Part shown: in pieces, positions 15,609 to 24,562 of the stretch
Layout: every line of letters starts with the position of its first letter
Position numbering within the stretch: the first letter of the stretch is position 1
Assembly: GCF_000424465.1 (NCBI RefSeq)
Contig: NZ_KE384198.1
Location: 62,001 to 126,000 of the forward strand
Reading direction: 5' to 3'
Length of the DNA: 64,000 nucleotides
DNA from: Butyrivibrio hungatei NK4A153
Lineage (GTDB): Bacteria > Bacillota > Clostridia > Lachnospirales > Lachnospiraceae
Program-made: the position numbers and the translations under genes
The notes under the pieces: model-generated
Databases searched by the model: none
The model's input: only the letters and a program-made list of their open reading frames with translations
What the model was told of the DNA's origin: nothing

Positions 15609-16627
15609 TCACCTTTCTCTATCTCGGCAGCCTCTTTCTCATAATCAGCCGCCTGTTCTTCGTTGCCAAGCGCCTTGTAGCACTTTGCAAGCGCAAGCCT
15701 CGGAATTTCCTTGCCGGTCTTGATATCAATTATGCTCGCGCACTCATACGCCGCGTTGTAGAACCAGACTATAGCTTCGTCATAGTCCTCTTTTCCGTAA
15801 TAATATTCTCCGAGTTCGCAGCACATTTCACTGCACATCTCGGTTGCGGCATCCTTAAGCGAATACTTAAGAAGCGCTTCGGCGTCTTTTTGAAGAACGG
15901 CCACATGCGCAAGTACGCAGCTCGCCTCCTTTATTTCATCAACGCTTCTCGTACTGTCTTTTACAGCTTCCACAAAAAAATCTTTTGCCAAAATAAAATC
16001 TTCATCTTTCCCCGCCATAAAAAGCTCTCTGGCGTACATTCCGTGAAGTCTTTTGGAGATGCGTCTTCCGCCGGCAACAGCCTTCCTGAACGAAGAAAGG
16101 TCGCGCTCCGCATGGTTTTCTTTTGGCCGATGTATTATCTCAACCTCGCTGTTACAGATAACGGGATCGATGACCACCTGCTCGTGGATTGGATCCTCCC
16201 ACCTGAAATTCCGCACTCTCTTAAAGAGCTTCGGGCGAAGTTCCCTGTCATAATTGTAGACCGTCCGAAATGACAACTGATTGCAATAATACATCTGAAC
16301 AATATCTATATCAAGTTCTTCAATATCTTTCTTTAGCCTGATGAACCTCTGCCTGTTGTCCTCATCGAGCTCCTCATCTGCATCCGCAGAATAAATGTAA
16401 TCGCAAGTTGCAAGTGAAAAAGAATAATTTCTGGCCTCGCTAAAATCTCCCGTCCACTTAAAATCATAAACCTTTGCGCCGAACTCTTTGGCAATATCAA
16501 CAGTCCTATCCTCGGAGCCTGTATCCACAACAATCATCTCGTCAACAATTCCCTGAAGGCTCTTAAGGCATTTCCCAAGATTCTCTTCTTCATTCTTAAC
16601 TATCATGCAAAGACTGACTGTTATCAT
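15605..16627 (-). CDS. GT2 glycosyltransferase with C-terminal TPR-like repeats
   Basis: A 340-aa protein. The GT2 domain (1-210) has CMIVKNEEENL, VVDTGSEDRT and DADEELDE. The remainder (about 215-335) is helical with TPR spacing (CCELGEYYYGKEDYDEAIVWF, ALAKCYKALGNEEQAADYEK). GT2-TPR proteins of this kind are common in clusters that glycosylate surface proteins or polymers. It is the first gene of the GT2-rfbG-rfbH-epimerase operon. The upstream gap to 16853 holds the divergent start region of a lipoprotein and no other gene. Confidence 0.85.
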   Translation of the reverse strand: MITVSLCMIVKNEEENLGKCLKSLQGIVDEMIVVDTGSEDRTVDIAKEFGAKVYDFKWTGDFSEARNYSFSLATCDYIYSADADEELDEDNRQRFIRLKKDIEELDIDIVQMYYCNQLSFRTVYNYDRELRPKLFKRVRNFRWEDPIHEQVVIDPVICNSEVEIIHRPKENHAERDLSSFRKAVAGGRRISKRLHGMYARELFMAGKDEDFILAKDFFVEAVKDSTRSVDEIKEASCVLAHVAVLQKDAEALLKYSLKDAATEMCSEMCCELGEYYYGKEDYDEAIVWFYNAAYECASIIDIKTGKEIPRLALAKCYKALGNEEQAADYEKEAAEIEKGE

Positions 16628-16853
16628 ATTCTCCTCCGCTTTTTATCCCCTTTTAAAAAGATACCTCTTGCTCCACTTAATAATTTTACCTTAAAAACAT
16701 ATGTCTTTCTATATTTTATTGCCCGCAAAAGTGTATTAATGTACAATTTAAGTTAATGGCTGCATGCAGGTATGTTGACTTTAGATCAATTATTTCGCAG
16801 ATAATTTATCCGACCGTCACCGTTCCGGCACAGCGGATTTGGTGGAAGGATCG

Positions 16854-17960
16854 ATGATACAAAAAAGTTTTTGCAAAAAAATGATCTATATATTTATTCT
16901 GGTATTTGCAGTTATGCCGGCGTCTTTTGGCTGTTCAAAACCAACAGAATCCGCAGAGGTAAGCGCGCAAAAAGCATTGGAAAATCCTGTGCCCGCGCCT
17001 ACTCCCTATAACAGCGAAAGTTTCATCGAAGAATCCTCTCTTACAAGTGACGGCGAAGATCCAATCGCCGCTGCATCAGAATATACTCCCGGAAAAAATT
17101 ACGATTCAAAACTAAGCGTTCCGACATACGTAACGAACATCGATGGCACATGGTTTATTGTTGATTGTTACCACAACAGGGTGATCTATTCGGATTCGCT
17201 CGAAACACCTCTCAACGAGTGGAATATAATGACATCCGATGCCACAAGGCCTCATACGATCGCAAGTGACGGAAAAGTCTACATGATCGACGATACTGAC
17301 AATAACAGAATTCTTATCTTTGAAAAAGTAGACGGTAAATTCATTCACACCCAGAGCTTCTACGACATAGGAATACGCCCGCACTACACAGTTTACGACG
17401 AAGCTACGGATACATTTTATGTGTGGAGTTCAATGACGGGTGAGCTCTTTTGCTTTAGGACCGACTCATCCACAGGCAGAGTTTATCTGACGGATAAAAG
17501 AAAGATTGATTCCCTTGACGGTATCTACATCCGCTCATTTTCTGTAATAGACGGCGATATCTACCTTGTATCGGGCGTCTCAGAAGAAGGAGCCGAGGCA
17601 ACCATTCTTCAATGCGATCTTGCAACATTTGAGGTTAAGCAGATTTACGCCGTTCCCGACGAGCTTGCAGGAATGGTTCAGATAACCAAAATACAGGACT
17701 TCTACTACATCTCTGTTTCAACAGACAAGACCGGCAATCAGGATGTTGCGACTATCGTGCGCACCAAGTCTCTTGACGATCTTGCCACAGGTGAATATGA
17801 AGATATCTACTCAAAATATTTTATCGGAGGAGGCACTCCATACTATATTTCTTCAGTAGGTGATACATATTTTCTTACAGAACACCGCCTTAAAGATCAT
17901 TCTGTCTGGTCTTTCAAAGTTGAAGACAACGAAATCGCAGATGTACAGCCGATTTTCTAA
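16854..17960 (+). CDS. Lipoprotein with a probable beta-propeller
   Basis: A 368-aa exported protein. A basic N-terminus and hydrophobic helix end in the lipobox ASFGC (cysteine near residue 27). An Ala/Pro/Ser-rich tether follows. The rest is regular beta-strand units such as IDGTWFIVDCYHNRVIY, SDGKVYMIDDTDNNRILIF and TFYVWSSMTGELFCF, like an NHL/YVTN-type propeller. Ligand unknown. The ATG at 16854 has GGAAGG 5 nt upstream. An earlier in-frame GTG overlaps that site. Confidence 0.65.
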   Translation: MIQKSFCKKMIYIFILVFAVMPASFGCSKPTESAEVSAQKALENPVPAPTPYNSESFIEESSLTSDGEDPIAAASEYTPGKNYDSKLSVPTYVTNIDGTWFIVDCYHNRVIYSDSLETPLNEWNIMTSDATRPHTIASDGKVYMIDDTDNNRILIFEKVDGKFIHTQSFYDIGIRPHYTVYDEATDTFYVWSSMTGELFCFRTDSSTGRVYLTDKRKIDSLDGIYIRSFSVIDGDIYLVSGVSEEGAEATILQCDLATFEVKQIYAVPDELAGMVQITKIQDFYYISVSTDKTGNQDVATIVRTKSLDDLATGEYEDIYSKYFIGGGTPYYISSVGDTYFLTEHRLKDHSVWSFKVEDNEIADVQPIF

Positions 17961-17980
17961 TGTACCTTTAAAATGTCATC

Positions 17981-18007
17981 AATTTTTATAAAAATTTAAT
18001 TTTTTTC
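17981..18007 (+). terminator. AT-only hairpin with T7
   Basis: AATTTTTATAAAAATT (17981-17996) is self-complementary and is followed by AATTTTTTT. It is a weak terminator candidate for the lipoprotein gene. Confidence 0.4.
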
Positions 18008-18055
18008 TTTATCTCTGAACAATTTCCTAGTAAAATTGAATTAGGAGATATGAAA

Positions 18056-19138
18056 ATGAGAATATTCGCAAACGTCAAAACGTCAATCAATCGATACAAA
18101 GACTATCGCACTATGACCAAAGACGATTTAGCGGACTTCTATCAGTCAAAGTGCGACTACTACCAGGAATATGTATGGGTATGCCTGGTAGTCGGAACTA
18201 TTCTTTCAGTCTTTTACATAGTTCCGGATTATATGCTTAACGGCAGTATTATCCCCACGCTCATACCAAGACTCACGGTATTGGGTATTCTTTTGTTGTT
18301 TCTTATAGTCCTTCATTTCTCACACAGCAGGGCTGCCATAGTAACAGCGGACTATTTCCTTGTTCATTCCATAATTGTCACCACAATATGCGCAGCACAC
18401 TTTCTGGGGCATAAGACTCTTGCAAGTGAATTTTTCCTGATAATGAATCTCATCTTTCTTATTGCCGGCTTTGTTGCAAGGATTAGGGAAATAACCGTTT
18501 CATATATCATTTTCTTCCTCGAGATCCTAATATCGCATTTCATCATCCGCTATGAGAATTTTCCAATCATTATGATACTTATAATCCCATGTGGTCTTGC
18601 AGTCATCTTCTCTCACGTTATCCTGACATTCTTATATCTTGACCATTACAGGCTAAGCCAAAAACTTGAACTTGCAATGATCACAGACCCTCTGACTCAG
18701 GTTTACAACAGACATCTTTTGGAAAAAATAGTTACCAAAAATGCTCTTATGAACATGGAAGAACCCATTGCGATCGCAATGCTCGACATAGACAATTTTA
18801 AAAAGATAAACGACGAACACGGTCACTACACAGGTGATCTGACTCTCCTTTACATAGGACAGAAACTTTCAAAAGAAACTCATTCGGACGACTACGTTAT
18901 ACGCTTCGGCGGCGAAGAGTTCATCGTAATTTTTAAAAAGTGTGATATAAACAATGCTTGCGCCCGCATGGAGCAGTTCAGACAAGACGTAGAAAAAGCG
19001 GAAGATTCACCGGTTCCGTTTACAATATCAGTCGGCGTCTCCAAATACACCGGCGACTTCTCCAAAACAATCCAGAACGTAAATCACGCACTTACCAAAG
19101 CCAAAGATTCAGGCCGCAACAGTGTGGTTGTGGTGTAG
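18056..19138 (+). CDS. Membrane-bound diguanylate cyclase (GGDEF domain)
   Basis: A 360-aa protein. About five to six hydrophobic helices (residues 40-200) precede a GGDEF domain (205-360) with the active-site loop FGGEEF and the LDIDNFKKINDEHGH metal/substrate segment. It should make cyclic di-GMP from two GTP. No inhibitory RxxD site is obvious just before GGEEF. ATGs occur at 18050 and 18056. The second is better placed after AGGAG (8 nt). It is monocistronic, and its stop is 12 nt before a 164-nt hairpin. Confidence 0.9.
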   Translation: MRIFANVKTSINRYKDYRTMTKDDLADFYQSKCDYYQEYVWVCLVVGTILSVFYIVPDYMLNGSIIPTLIPRLTVLGILLLFLIVLHFSHSRAAIVTADYFLVHSIIVTTICAAHFLGHKTLASEFFLIMNLIFLIAGFVARIREITVSYIIFFLEILISHFIIRYENFPIIMILIIPCGLAVIFSHVILTFLYLDHYRLSQKLELAMITDPLTQVYNRHLLEKIVTKNALMNMEEPIAIAMLDIDNFKKINDEHGHYTGDLTLLYIGQKLSKETHSDDYVIRFGGEEFIVIFKKCDINNACARMEQFRQDVEKAEDSPVPFTISVGVSKYTGDFSKTIQNVNHALTKAKDSGRNSVVVV

Positions 19139-19150
19139 TGAAGATGTGAC

Positions 19151-19314
19151 GTAACCAAACAGGCAGATGTATATAATCTTTTGCTCAGGTTGTGCTAAAC
19201 ACTCCAATGAGCCCAAAACAGTAATCGATTCGTGCAATGGCACTCACGATTACTTGGTCTCATTTCCGTAGCACAAATTCGCAAAAGATTATATACATCT
19301 GCCTGTTTGGTTAC
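19151..19314. repeat. 164-nt rod-like inverted repeat
   Basis: The outer arms are a perfect 34-bp inverted repeat (19151-19184 with 19281-19314). Inside, shorter paired blocks continue to the apex: TTGTGCTA/TAGCACAA, AATGAG/CTCATT, GTAATCG/CGATTAC and GTGC/GCAC, separated by small internal loops. About 59 bp pair in all. No reading frame, transposase or clear target duplication is present, and no T run follows on either strand. It may be a 3'-UTR or small structured RNA, or a MITE-like element. Confidence 0.75.
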
Positions 19315-19551
19315 TGCATATTCTCACACTGTACTTAACTACATACCAGATCATTTATTCATTTCACAACACTTTAAAATATATTCTTGCATCACTTTAC
19401 CACTAAATCCTTAGCTAATATGGTTTTCTATATTTCTTCCTATAATATTCCCAAAAAGTCTGCAGTAAATTCAGATTCCCACAGTATTATCTAACGGATA
19501 CACTCCTTAAGCGTCATAGAGGATGTAATATTTCCCTCTTCTACAACGTAA

Positions 19552-19684
19552 AAAATCATAGTATATAAGAGTTGAATGGGCCTCTGAGCTCGTCGGTACT
19601 TATGCCACGTCTTTTGTGGCATTAGTACCGCTACGAAGCGAGGGGAGCGAAAGCGTCCCTGAAACTCTTATATACTATGATTTT
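19552..19684. repeat. 133-nt branched hairpin / compound terminator
   Basis: A perfect 22-bp outer stem (19552-19573 with 19663-19684) encloses an inner hairpin (GGTACT-ATGCCAC with GTGGCAT-AGTACC) and a third arm with a GAAA tetraloop (AGGGgaGCGAAAGCgtCCCT). On the minus strand, the strand of prfB, the outer stem is followed by TTTTTT. It probably ends the prfB transcript, with more structure than a terminator needs. The stretch 19315-19551 holds no gene. Confidence 0.7.
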
Positions 19685-19707
19685 GTATTCTATAGATGTG
19701 TAAATTC

Positions 19708-20850
19708 TTACTCCTCAGATGTATCCCCCACAGGCTTTCCGCCGGTTGCAAGCCACTTGAGGTATGCATTGATGAACGGATCGAGTTCTCCGTCAAGTAC
19801 GCCGTCTGCGTTTGATGCCTTAAAGCCTGTACGTGTGTCATTTACCATTGTGTAAGGCTGAAGCACGTAAGAACGGATCTGGCTTCCCCAAGCATTGTCT
19901 TTTACCTCTCCACGGATTCCGTCAAGCTTAGCCTGATTCTCCTCCTGCTTCATGATAAAGAGCTTTGCTTTAAGCATCTGCATAGCCTTGTCCTTGTTTT
20001 GGAACTGTGAACGCTCATTCTGGCAGGCAACTACAACACCTGTAGGAATATGTGTGATACGAACAGCGGATGAAGTCTTGTTGATGTGCTGTCCGCCGGC
20101 ACCACTTGAACGATATGTGTCAATCCTGAGGTCATCAGGGTTAATCTCGATATCAACATCTTCCTCAATATCAGGCATTACATCACATGATACGAAAGAA
20201 GTCTGTCTCTTAGCCTGTGCATTGAAAGGACTGATACGAACAAGTCTGTGAACACCGTGCTCAGACTTAAGAAGTCCATACGCATTTGTTCCCGAAATCT
20301 GGAATGTAACAGATTTGATACCTGCTTCGTCTCCGTCAAGAAGATCGAGAACTTCGGTTGTGAAGCCTTTTCTTTCTGCCCATCTTGTATACATACGATA
20401 GAGCATGCTTGCCCAGTCGCAAGCCTCTGTTCCGCCTGCACCGGCGTTAAGTCTGAGAATTACATCATATTTGTCATAAGGCTGGTTAAGAAGATTGCTG
20501 ATTCTGATATTCTCGAGAGTATTCTCAAAATCATCAAGCTCAGATCTGATCTCTGCAGCCATATCATCATCGTCAACGCCCTCTGCGTTCTGCATATCGA
20601 TGAGGTCGATTATATCTCCGTACTGCTTGTTGAGCTGATCGATCCCTGCAACAAGGTCCTGCATATTCTTAAGATCTTTTGTCTTCTTGTTTGCCTTCTC
20701 GGCATTATCCCAAAATCCGGGCTCCTCCATCTCACGGCTGAGCTCTTCTATTATCTTTTTCTTATTATCCAGATCAAGAGACGCTGTCACTTCTTCAAGA
20801 GTGCCTCTGAGATTCTGAATTTCAACTTTCATCTGATCAAGTATTACCAT
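19708..20850 (-). CDS. prfB: Peptide chain release factor 2
   Basis: A 380-aa RF2 that recognises UAA/UGA and triggers hydrolysis of peptidyl-tRNA. The SPF anticodon-like tripeptide is in VRISPFNAQAKR and the catalytic GGQ in SGAGGQHINKTSSAVR. The gene is read in one frame: where many prfB genes have CTT-TGA-C, here the codons are CTT GAT CTG, so the autoregulatory +1 frameshift is absent. It is downstream of secA in the conserved secA-prfB pair. AGGAG lies 7 nt before the ATG. Confidence 0.97.
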   Translation of the reverse strand: MVILDQMKVEIQNLRGTLEEVTASLDLDNKKKIIEELSREMEEPGFWDNAEKANKKTKDLKNMQDLVAGIDQLNKQYGDIIDLIDMQNAEGVDDDDMAAEIRSELDDFENTLENIRISNLLNQPYDKYDVILRLNAGAGGTEACDWASMLYRMYTRWAERKGFTTEVLDLLDGDEAGIKSVTFQISGTNAYGLLKSEHGVHRLVRISPFNAQAKRQTSFVSCDVMPDIEEDVDIEINPDDLRIDTYRSSGAGGQHINKTSSAVRITHIPTGVVVACQNERSQFQNKDKAMQMLKAKLFIMKQEENQAKLDGIRGEVKDNAWGSQIRSYVLQPYTMVNDTRTGFKASNADGVLDGELDPFINAYLKWLATGGKPVGDTSEE

Positions 20851-20918
20851 TATGTTCTCCTATGTCCTATTCGCGATACGTTAGATTATTCGGTATTTCT
20901 TTTGCCAAAACGTATCAC

Positions 20919-23483
20919 TTATACCCTGCCGCAACAATTCTTGTATTTCTTGCCGCTTCCGCAAGGGCAGGGATCATTTGGATAAACTTTGGCTTCAACT
21001 CTCTTAACGGGAGCTTTCTGAGCTGTATCATCCTTATTTGTGCCTGTAACTTTGGCAACCTGCTCACGCTCTACCTTCTCTTCGATATGAACATGGAAAA
21101 GAAGTCTCACTGCATCTTCCTTAATTCCCTTTGTCATATCATCGAACATCTCATAACCGGCAAGCTTATACTCAAGCTTAGGATCTCTCTGTCCGTATGC
21201 CTGAAGACCGATTCCCTGACGAAGCTGATCCATATCGTCAATGTGATCCATCCACTTTCTGTCGATTACTTTCAAAAGAATTACTCGCTCAATCTCTCTT
21301 ATTGTCTCGGGCTCAGGGAATTCTGCTTCCTTAGCCTCATAGAGTTTAACGGCCTCTTCCTTGAGCTGCTGGATAAGACCTGACTTTGTAAGATTATCAA
21401 TACGTCCTCTGTTGATCTTCTTAAGAGGAATTGTAGGAAGCAGGATCTCATTGAGCTCGTTGAAATCCCAGTTATCCGAATCAGTCTCTTCACCTACAAC
21501 AGTCTCAACAGACGATTCAACAATATCTGTGATCATCTTGTAGATGGCATCTCTCATTGATTCTCCGTTAAGAACTTTCTTACGCTCAGCATAAATAATC
21601 TCTCTCTGCTCATTGTTTACCTGATCGTACTCAAGAAGATTCTTTCGGATTCCGTAGTTGTTGGACTCAATCTTCTTCTGTGCGGTCTCAATGGCTTTAG
21701 AGAGTGATGAATGCTCGATTTCCTGACCATCGGGAATTTTGAGCGCATTAAACATAGCAATAAGTCTCTCTGAACCAAAGAGTCTCATGAGGTTATCTTC
21801 AAGTGAAAGATAGAACTTAGACTCACCGGGATCTCCCTGACGTCCTGAACGTCCGCGGAGCTGATTATCGATACGTCTGCTCTCATGTCTCTCTGTTCCG
21901 ATTATCTTAAGTCCGCCTGCTGCCTTTGCTTCTTCATCAAGCTTAATATCGGTACCACGGCCGGCCATGTTTGTTGCGATTGTTACAGCGCCGTGCTTAC
22001 CTGCCTCAGCGACAATCTCAGCTTCCATCTCATGGAACTTCGCATTAAGTACCTGATGCTGGATTCCTCTCTTTTTAAGGAGCTTGCTGAGTTCCTCAGA
22101 TGCCTCGATCGTGATCGTACCTACAAGAACAGGCTGTCCTTTCTTGTGAGCCTCTTCTACAGCATCACAGATAGCCTTAAGCTTTTCTTTCTTGGTCTTG
22201 TACATTGCATCCTGAAGGTCCTTACGGATAACAGGCTCATTTGTAGGGATCTCTATAACGTCCATTCCGTAAATATCACGGAATTCTCTTTCTTCTGTGA
22301 GAGCAGTACCTGTCATACCACATTTCTTTTCAAACTTATTAAAGAAGTTCTGGAATGTGATTGTTGCAAGAGTCTTGGACTCTCTCTTAACTTTAACGTG
22401 CTCTTTTGCCTCTATTGCCTGGTGAAGTCCGTCTGAATAACGACGTCCCGGCATAACACGACCTGTGAATTCATCAACGATAAGAACTTCGTCATTCTGA
22501 ACGATATAGTCGTGATCTCTCTGCATTAAGTTATTTGCTCTGAGAGCAAGGATAATGTTGTGCTGGATCTCAAGATTCTCGGGATCTGCAAGGTTTTCGA
22601 TGTGGAAGAATTTCTCAACTTTGGCAACACCCTGCTCGGTAAGATTAACGATCTTATCCTTCTCATTTACGATGAAGTCACCGGTTTCTTCTCTCTCAAT
22701 GCCCATGATGGCATCCATCTTGGAGAGTTCTTCCATGTCTTCACCTCTTGTCATCTGCTTTGCAAGGATATCGCATGCCTCGTAAAGCTTTGTAGACTTA
22801 TCAGACTGACCTGAAATAATAAGAGGGGTTCTTGCTTCGTCGATAAGAATTGAGTCGATCTCATCGATAATCGCGTAATTAAGTCCGCGAAGAACGCACT
22901 GCTCTTTATAAATAGCCATGTTGTCACGAAGATAATCAAAACCGAGCTCATTGTTTGTAACATATGTGATATCACAAGCATAAGCAGCTCTTCTCTCCTC
23001 AGAATTCATGCTGTTAAGTACAACACCTACCGTAAGTCCGAGGAATTCATGTATCTTACCCATCCATTCAGCATCACGCTTTGCAAGGTAATCATTTACT
23101 GTAACAACGTTTACACCCTTTCCTTCAAGTGCATCCAGATAAGAAGGAAGTGTGGCAACAAGTGTCTTACCTTCACCTGTTCTCATCTCTGCAATACGAC
23201 CCTGATGCAAGATAACACCACCAATGAGCTGTACTCTGAAGTGCTCCATTCCAAGCACTCGCTTACCGGCTTCACGAACTACCGCATATGCCTCAGGCAT
23301 GATATCATCAAGTGTTGCGCCATCGGCAAGTCTCTTTTTGAATTCTTCAGTCTTTCCTCTAAGTTCCTCGTCTGACAAAGACTGCATTATAGGCCTCATA
23401 GCCTCTATAGAGTCAACCGTGCTACGGATTCTCTTAAGCTCCCTCTCACTATGTGTTCCTATTATTTTGTTAATAATACTCAT
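20919..23483 (-). CDS. secA: Preprotein translocase ATPase SecA
   Basis: An 854-aa motor of the Sec pathway. MRTGEGKT (Walker A), [13 protein letters not shown] (Walker B region), [14 protein letters not shown] and the [11 protein letters not shown] motif are intact. The C-terminus carries the zinc-binding SEC-C motif [16 protein letters not shown]. It is slightly longer than the B. subtilis protein. The promoter and a leader hairpin are upstream. The 68-nt gap to prfB contains an 8-bp stem (GATACGTT/AACGTATC) but no clear terminator. Confidence 0.98.
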   Translation of the reverse strand: MSIINKIIGTHSERELKRIRSTVDSIEAMRPIMQSLSDEELRGKTEEFKKRLADGATLDDIMPEAYAVVREAGKRVLGMEHFRVQLIGGVILHQGRIAEMRTGEGKTLVATLPSYLDALEGKGVNVVTVNDYLAKRDAEWMGKIHEFLGLTVGVVLNSMNSEERRAAYACDITYVTNNELGFDYLRDNMAIYKEQCVLRGLNYAIIDEIDSILIDEARTPLIISGQSDKSTKLYEACDILAKQMTRGEDMEELSKMDAIMGIEREETGDFIVNEKDKIVNLTEQGVAKVEKFFHIENLADPENLEIQHNIILALRANNLMQRDHDYIVQNDEVLIVDEFTGRVMPGRRYSDGLHQAIEAKEHVKVKRESKTLATITFQNFFNKFEKKCGMTGTALTEEREFRDIYGMDVIEIPTNEPVIRKDLQDAMYKTKKEKLKAICDAVEEAHKKGQPVLVGTITIEASEELSKLLKKRGIQHQVLNAKFHEMEAEIVAEAGKHGAVTIATNMAGRGTDIKLDEEAKAAGGLKIIGTERHESRRIDNQLRGRSGRQGDPGESKFYLSLEDNLMRLFGSERLIAMFNALKIPDGQEIEHSSLSKAIETAQKKIESNNYGIRKNLLEYDQVNNEQREIIYAERKKVLNGESMRDAIYKMITDIVESSVETVVGEETDSDNWDFNELNEILLPTIPLKKINRGRIDNLTKSGLIQQLKEEAVKLYEAKEAEFPEPETIREIERVILLKVIDRKWMDHIDDMDQLRQGIGLQAYGQRDPKLEYKLAGYEMFDDMTKGIKEDAVRLLFHVHIEEKVEREQVAKVTGTNKDDTAQKAPVKRVEAKVYPNDPCPCGSGKKYKNCCGRV

Positions 23484-23499
23484 CTCTTTATTTCTCCCT

Positions 23500-23524
23500 A
23501 AAAAAGGGTATACTGACCCCTTTT
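23500..23524 (-). terminator. Terminator-like hairpin in the secA leader
   Basis: On the minus strand AAAAGGG pairs with CCCTTTT and is followed by more T, just before the AGGGAG ribosome site of secA and downstream of its promoter. This looks like an attenuator, although no regulatory ligand or leader peptide was recognised. Confidence 0.4.
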
Positions 23525-23546
23525 ATTTAGCAAAAGTCCGTTGTAC

Positions 23547-23575
23547 ATTGTAACAGATTTGCATAAACTATTCAA
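23547..23575 (-). promoter_or_regulatory. Promoter of secA
   Basis: Minus strand TTGAAT (23570-23575), 17-bp spacer, TACAAT (23547-23552), about 65 nt before the ATG. Confidence 0.7.
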
Positions 23576-23592
23576 CTTTCTACATATAAAAA

Positions 23593-23617
23593 GCAGCTAC
23601 AGGAGTTCTGTAGCTGC
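23593..23617 (-). terminator. Terminator after the small lipoprotein gene
   Basis: A perfect 10-bp stem, GCAGCTACAG / CTGTAGCTGC, with a 5-nt loop, followed on the minus strand by TTTTTA. It lies 19 nt after the stop. Confidence 0.9.
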
Positions 23618-23635
23618 ATATCAACTAATTATCAC

Positions 23636-24175
23636 TTATCCGTGGAAATTTGAGTTACTGTACAAAATGCTTTTTACCTGACCGCCTTTTATTGTGAAGC
23701 TAAAGCTATAACCGTCGCATTTGTATGCATATATTTCTTCTTTTTTAAGCTTAGTCCTCTCATTAGGATTGCCATAAGCTGCCTCTACCTCTTCTGCCTT
23801 GCTTCCTATACCGATTCCTTTTGAAGTCTTAAATTCGCCGCCGTTAACAAGCATTGAACCAATAATTTCATTTCCTTCATCGGCAGATGTCGATATAGAC
23901 AAGTTATAGTTTTCTCCGTTTTTATCGAAATCATAAGTTTTTCCGCTTGACTCTGTGCCATCTACTTCATCAGCCAATTCCGCAACAGACTTTATAGCCT
24001 CCACAACAGTCTGCGGATCATCCGTAAATGAAACGGTCTTTCCGTTATATTCAAAAGACGGATCTGCCTGCGTTATTTCTGTCGATATTGCTCCTGCTGA
24101 GCCGTTTCCGCATCCCATAAGTGCAAGCACCATTGCCGAAGCCATAATAATTGTTGTAATTCTTTTCTGTCTCAT
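23636..24175 (-). CDS. Small secreted lipoprotein of unknown function
   Basis: A 179-aa protein with a lipoprotein signal peptide ending in LALMGC (cysteine 22), a Gly/Ser-rich tether, then a mixed alpha/beta domain with GIGIGSKAEEVEAAYG and FTIKGGQVKSILY. That pattern (a loop before a helix starting SKxEEVxxxYG, then a final strand) is seen in BLIP/SmpA-like small lipoproteins, but no family assignment is certain. It is monocistronic with its own promoter and terminator. Confidence 0.6.
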   Translation of the reverse strand: MRQKRITTIIMASAMVLALMGCGNGSAGAISTEITQADPSFEYNGKTVSFTDDPQTVVEAIKSVAELADEVDGTESSGKTYDFDKNGENYNLSISTSADEGNEIIGSMLVNGGEFKTSKGIGIGSKAEEVEAAYGNPNERTKLKKEEIYAYKCDGYSFSFTIKGGQVKSILYSNSNFHG

Positions 24176-24245
24176 TTCTCTTTCCTCACTTAAAAATATA
24201 TTTCGCCATAGGCGTTTTTTGAACTGTACTAATCATTCTAATACA

Positions 24246-24274
24246 CTTATACACCCTCTTCTTATTTCTGTCAA
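24246..24274 (-). promoter_or_regulatory. Promoter of the small lipoprotein gene
   Basis: Minus strand TTGACA (24269-24274), 17-bp spacer, TATAAG (24246-24251), about 70 nt before the ATG. The remaining bases from 24275 to 24495 show no gene or clear structure. Confidence 0.75.
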
Positions 24275-24495
24275 CAACCTGAATATTGTGGAGCGTTCTT
24301 TTTCCTGCGACGATGGATTTGCTTGTATGCTACTTCTAATGCCTATGGCTACGCTTATTTGCTTTTTTCAATGCTTCCGGATTCACCTATGACCTGTTAG
24401 CTGCTTTTTGCTCAAATGGGTCATACATACTCTTGGTTCTGCATTTAATTTTCCACGGGACAAAAGAAAAAAGATGCTGAACTATAGAAAACATG

Positions 24496-24520
24496 CAAAA
24501 AACGGCCCGAAAGCCGTTTT
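24496..24520 (-). terminator. Terminator of the ABC-transporter operon
   Basis: Minus strand AAAACGGC and GCCGTTTT form an 8-bp stem followed by TTTTTTGC. It is about 45 nt after the last gene of the six-gene transporter cluster. Confidence 0.85.
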
Positions 24521-24562
24521 GTATTATCCGTATTTAATGGTATTACCCTTATTTTTTATAAA

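Noticed and set aside
19151..19314. Insertion sequence with 34-bp terminal repeats
   Set aside because: Too short for a transposase, no target duplication seen, and pairing continues through the interior.
20248..20985. Plus-strand ORF of 245 codons
   Set aside because: Antisense to prfB, a certain gene; no independent support.
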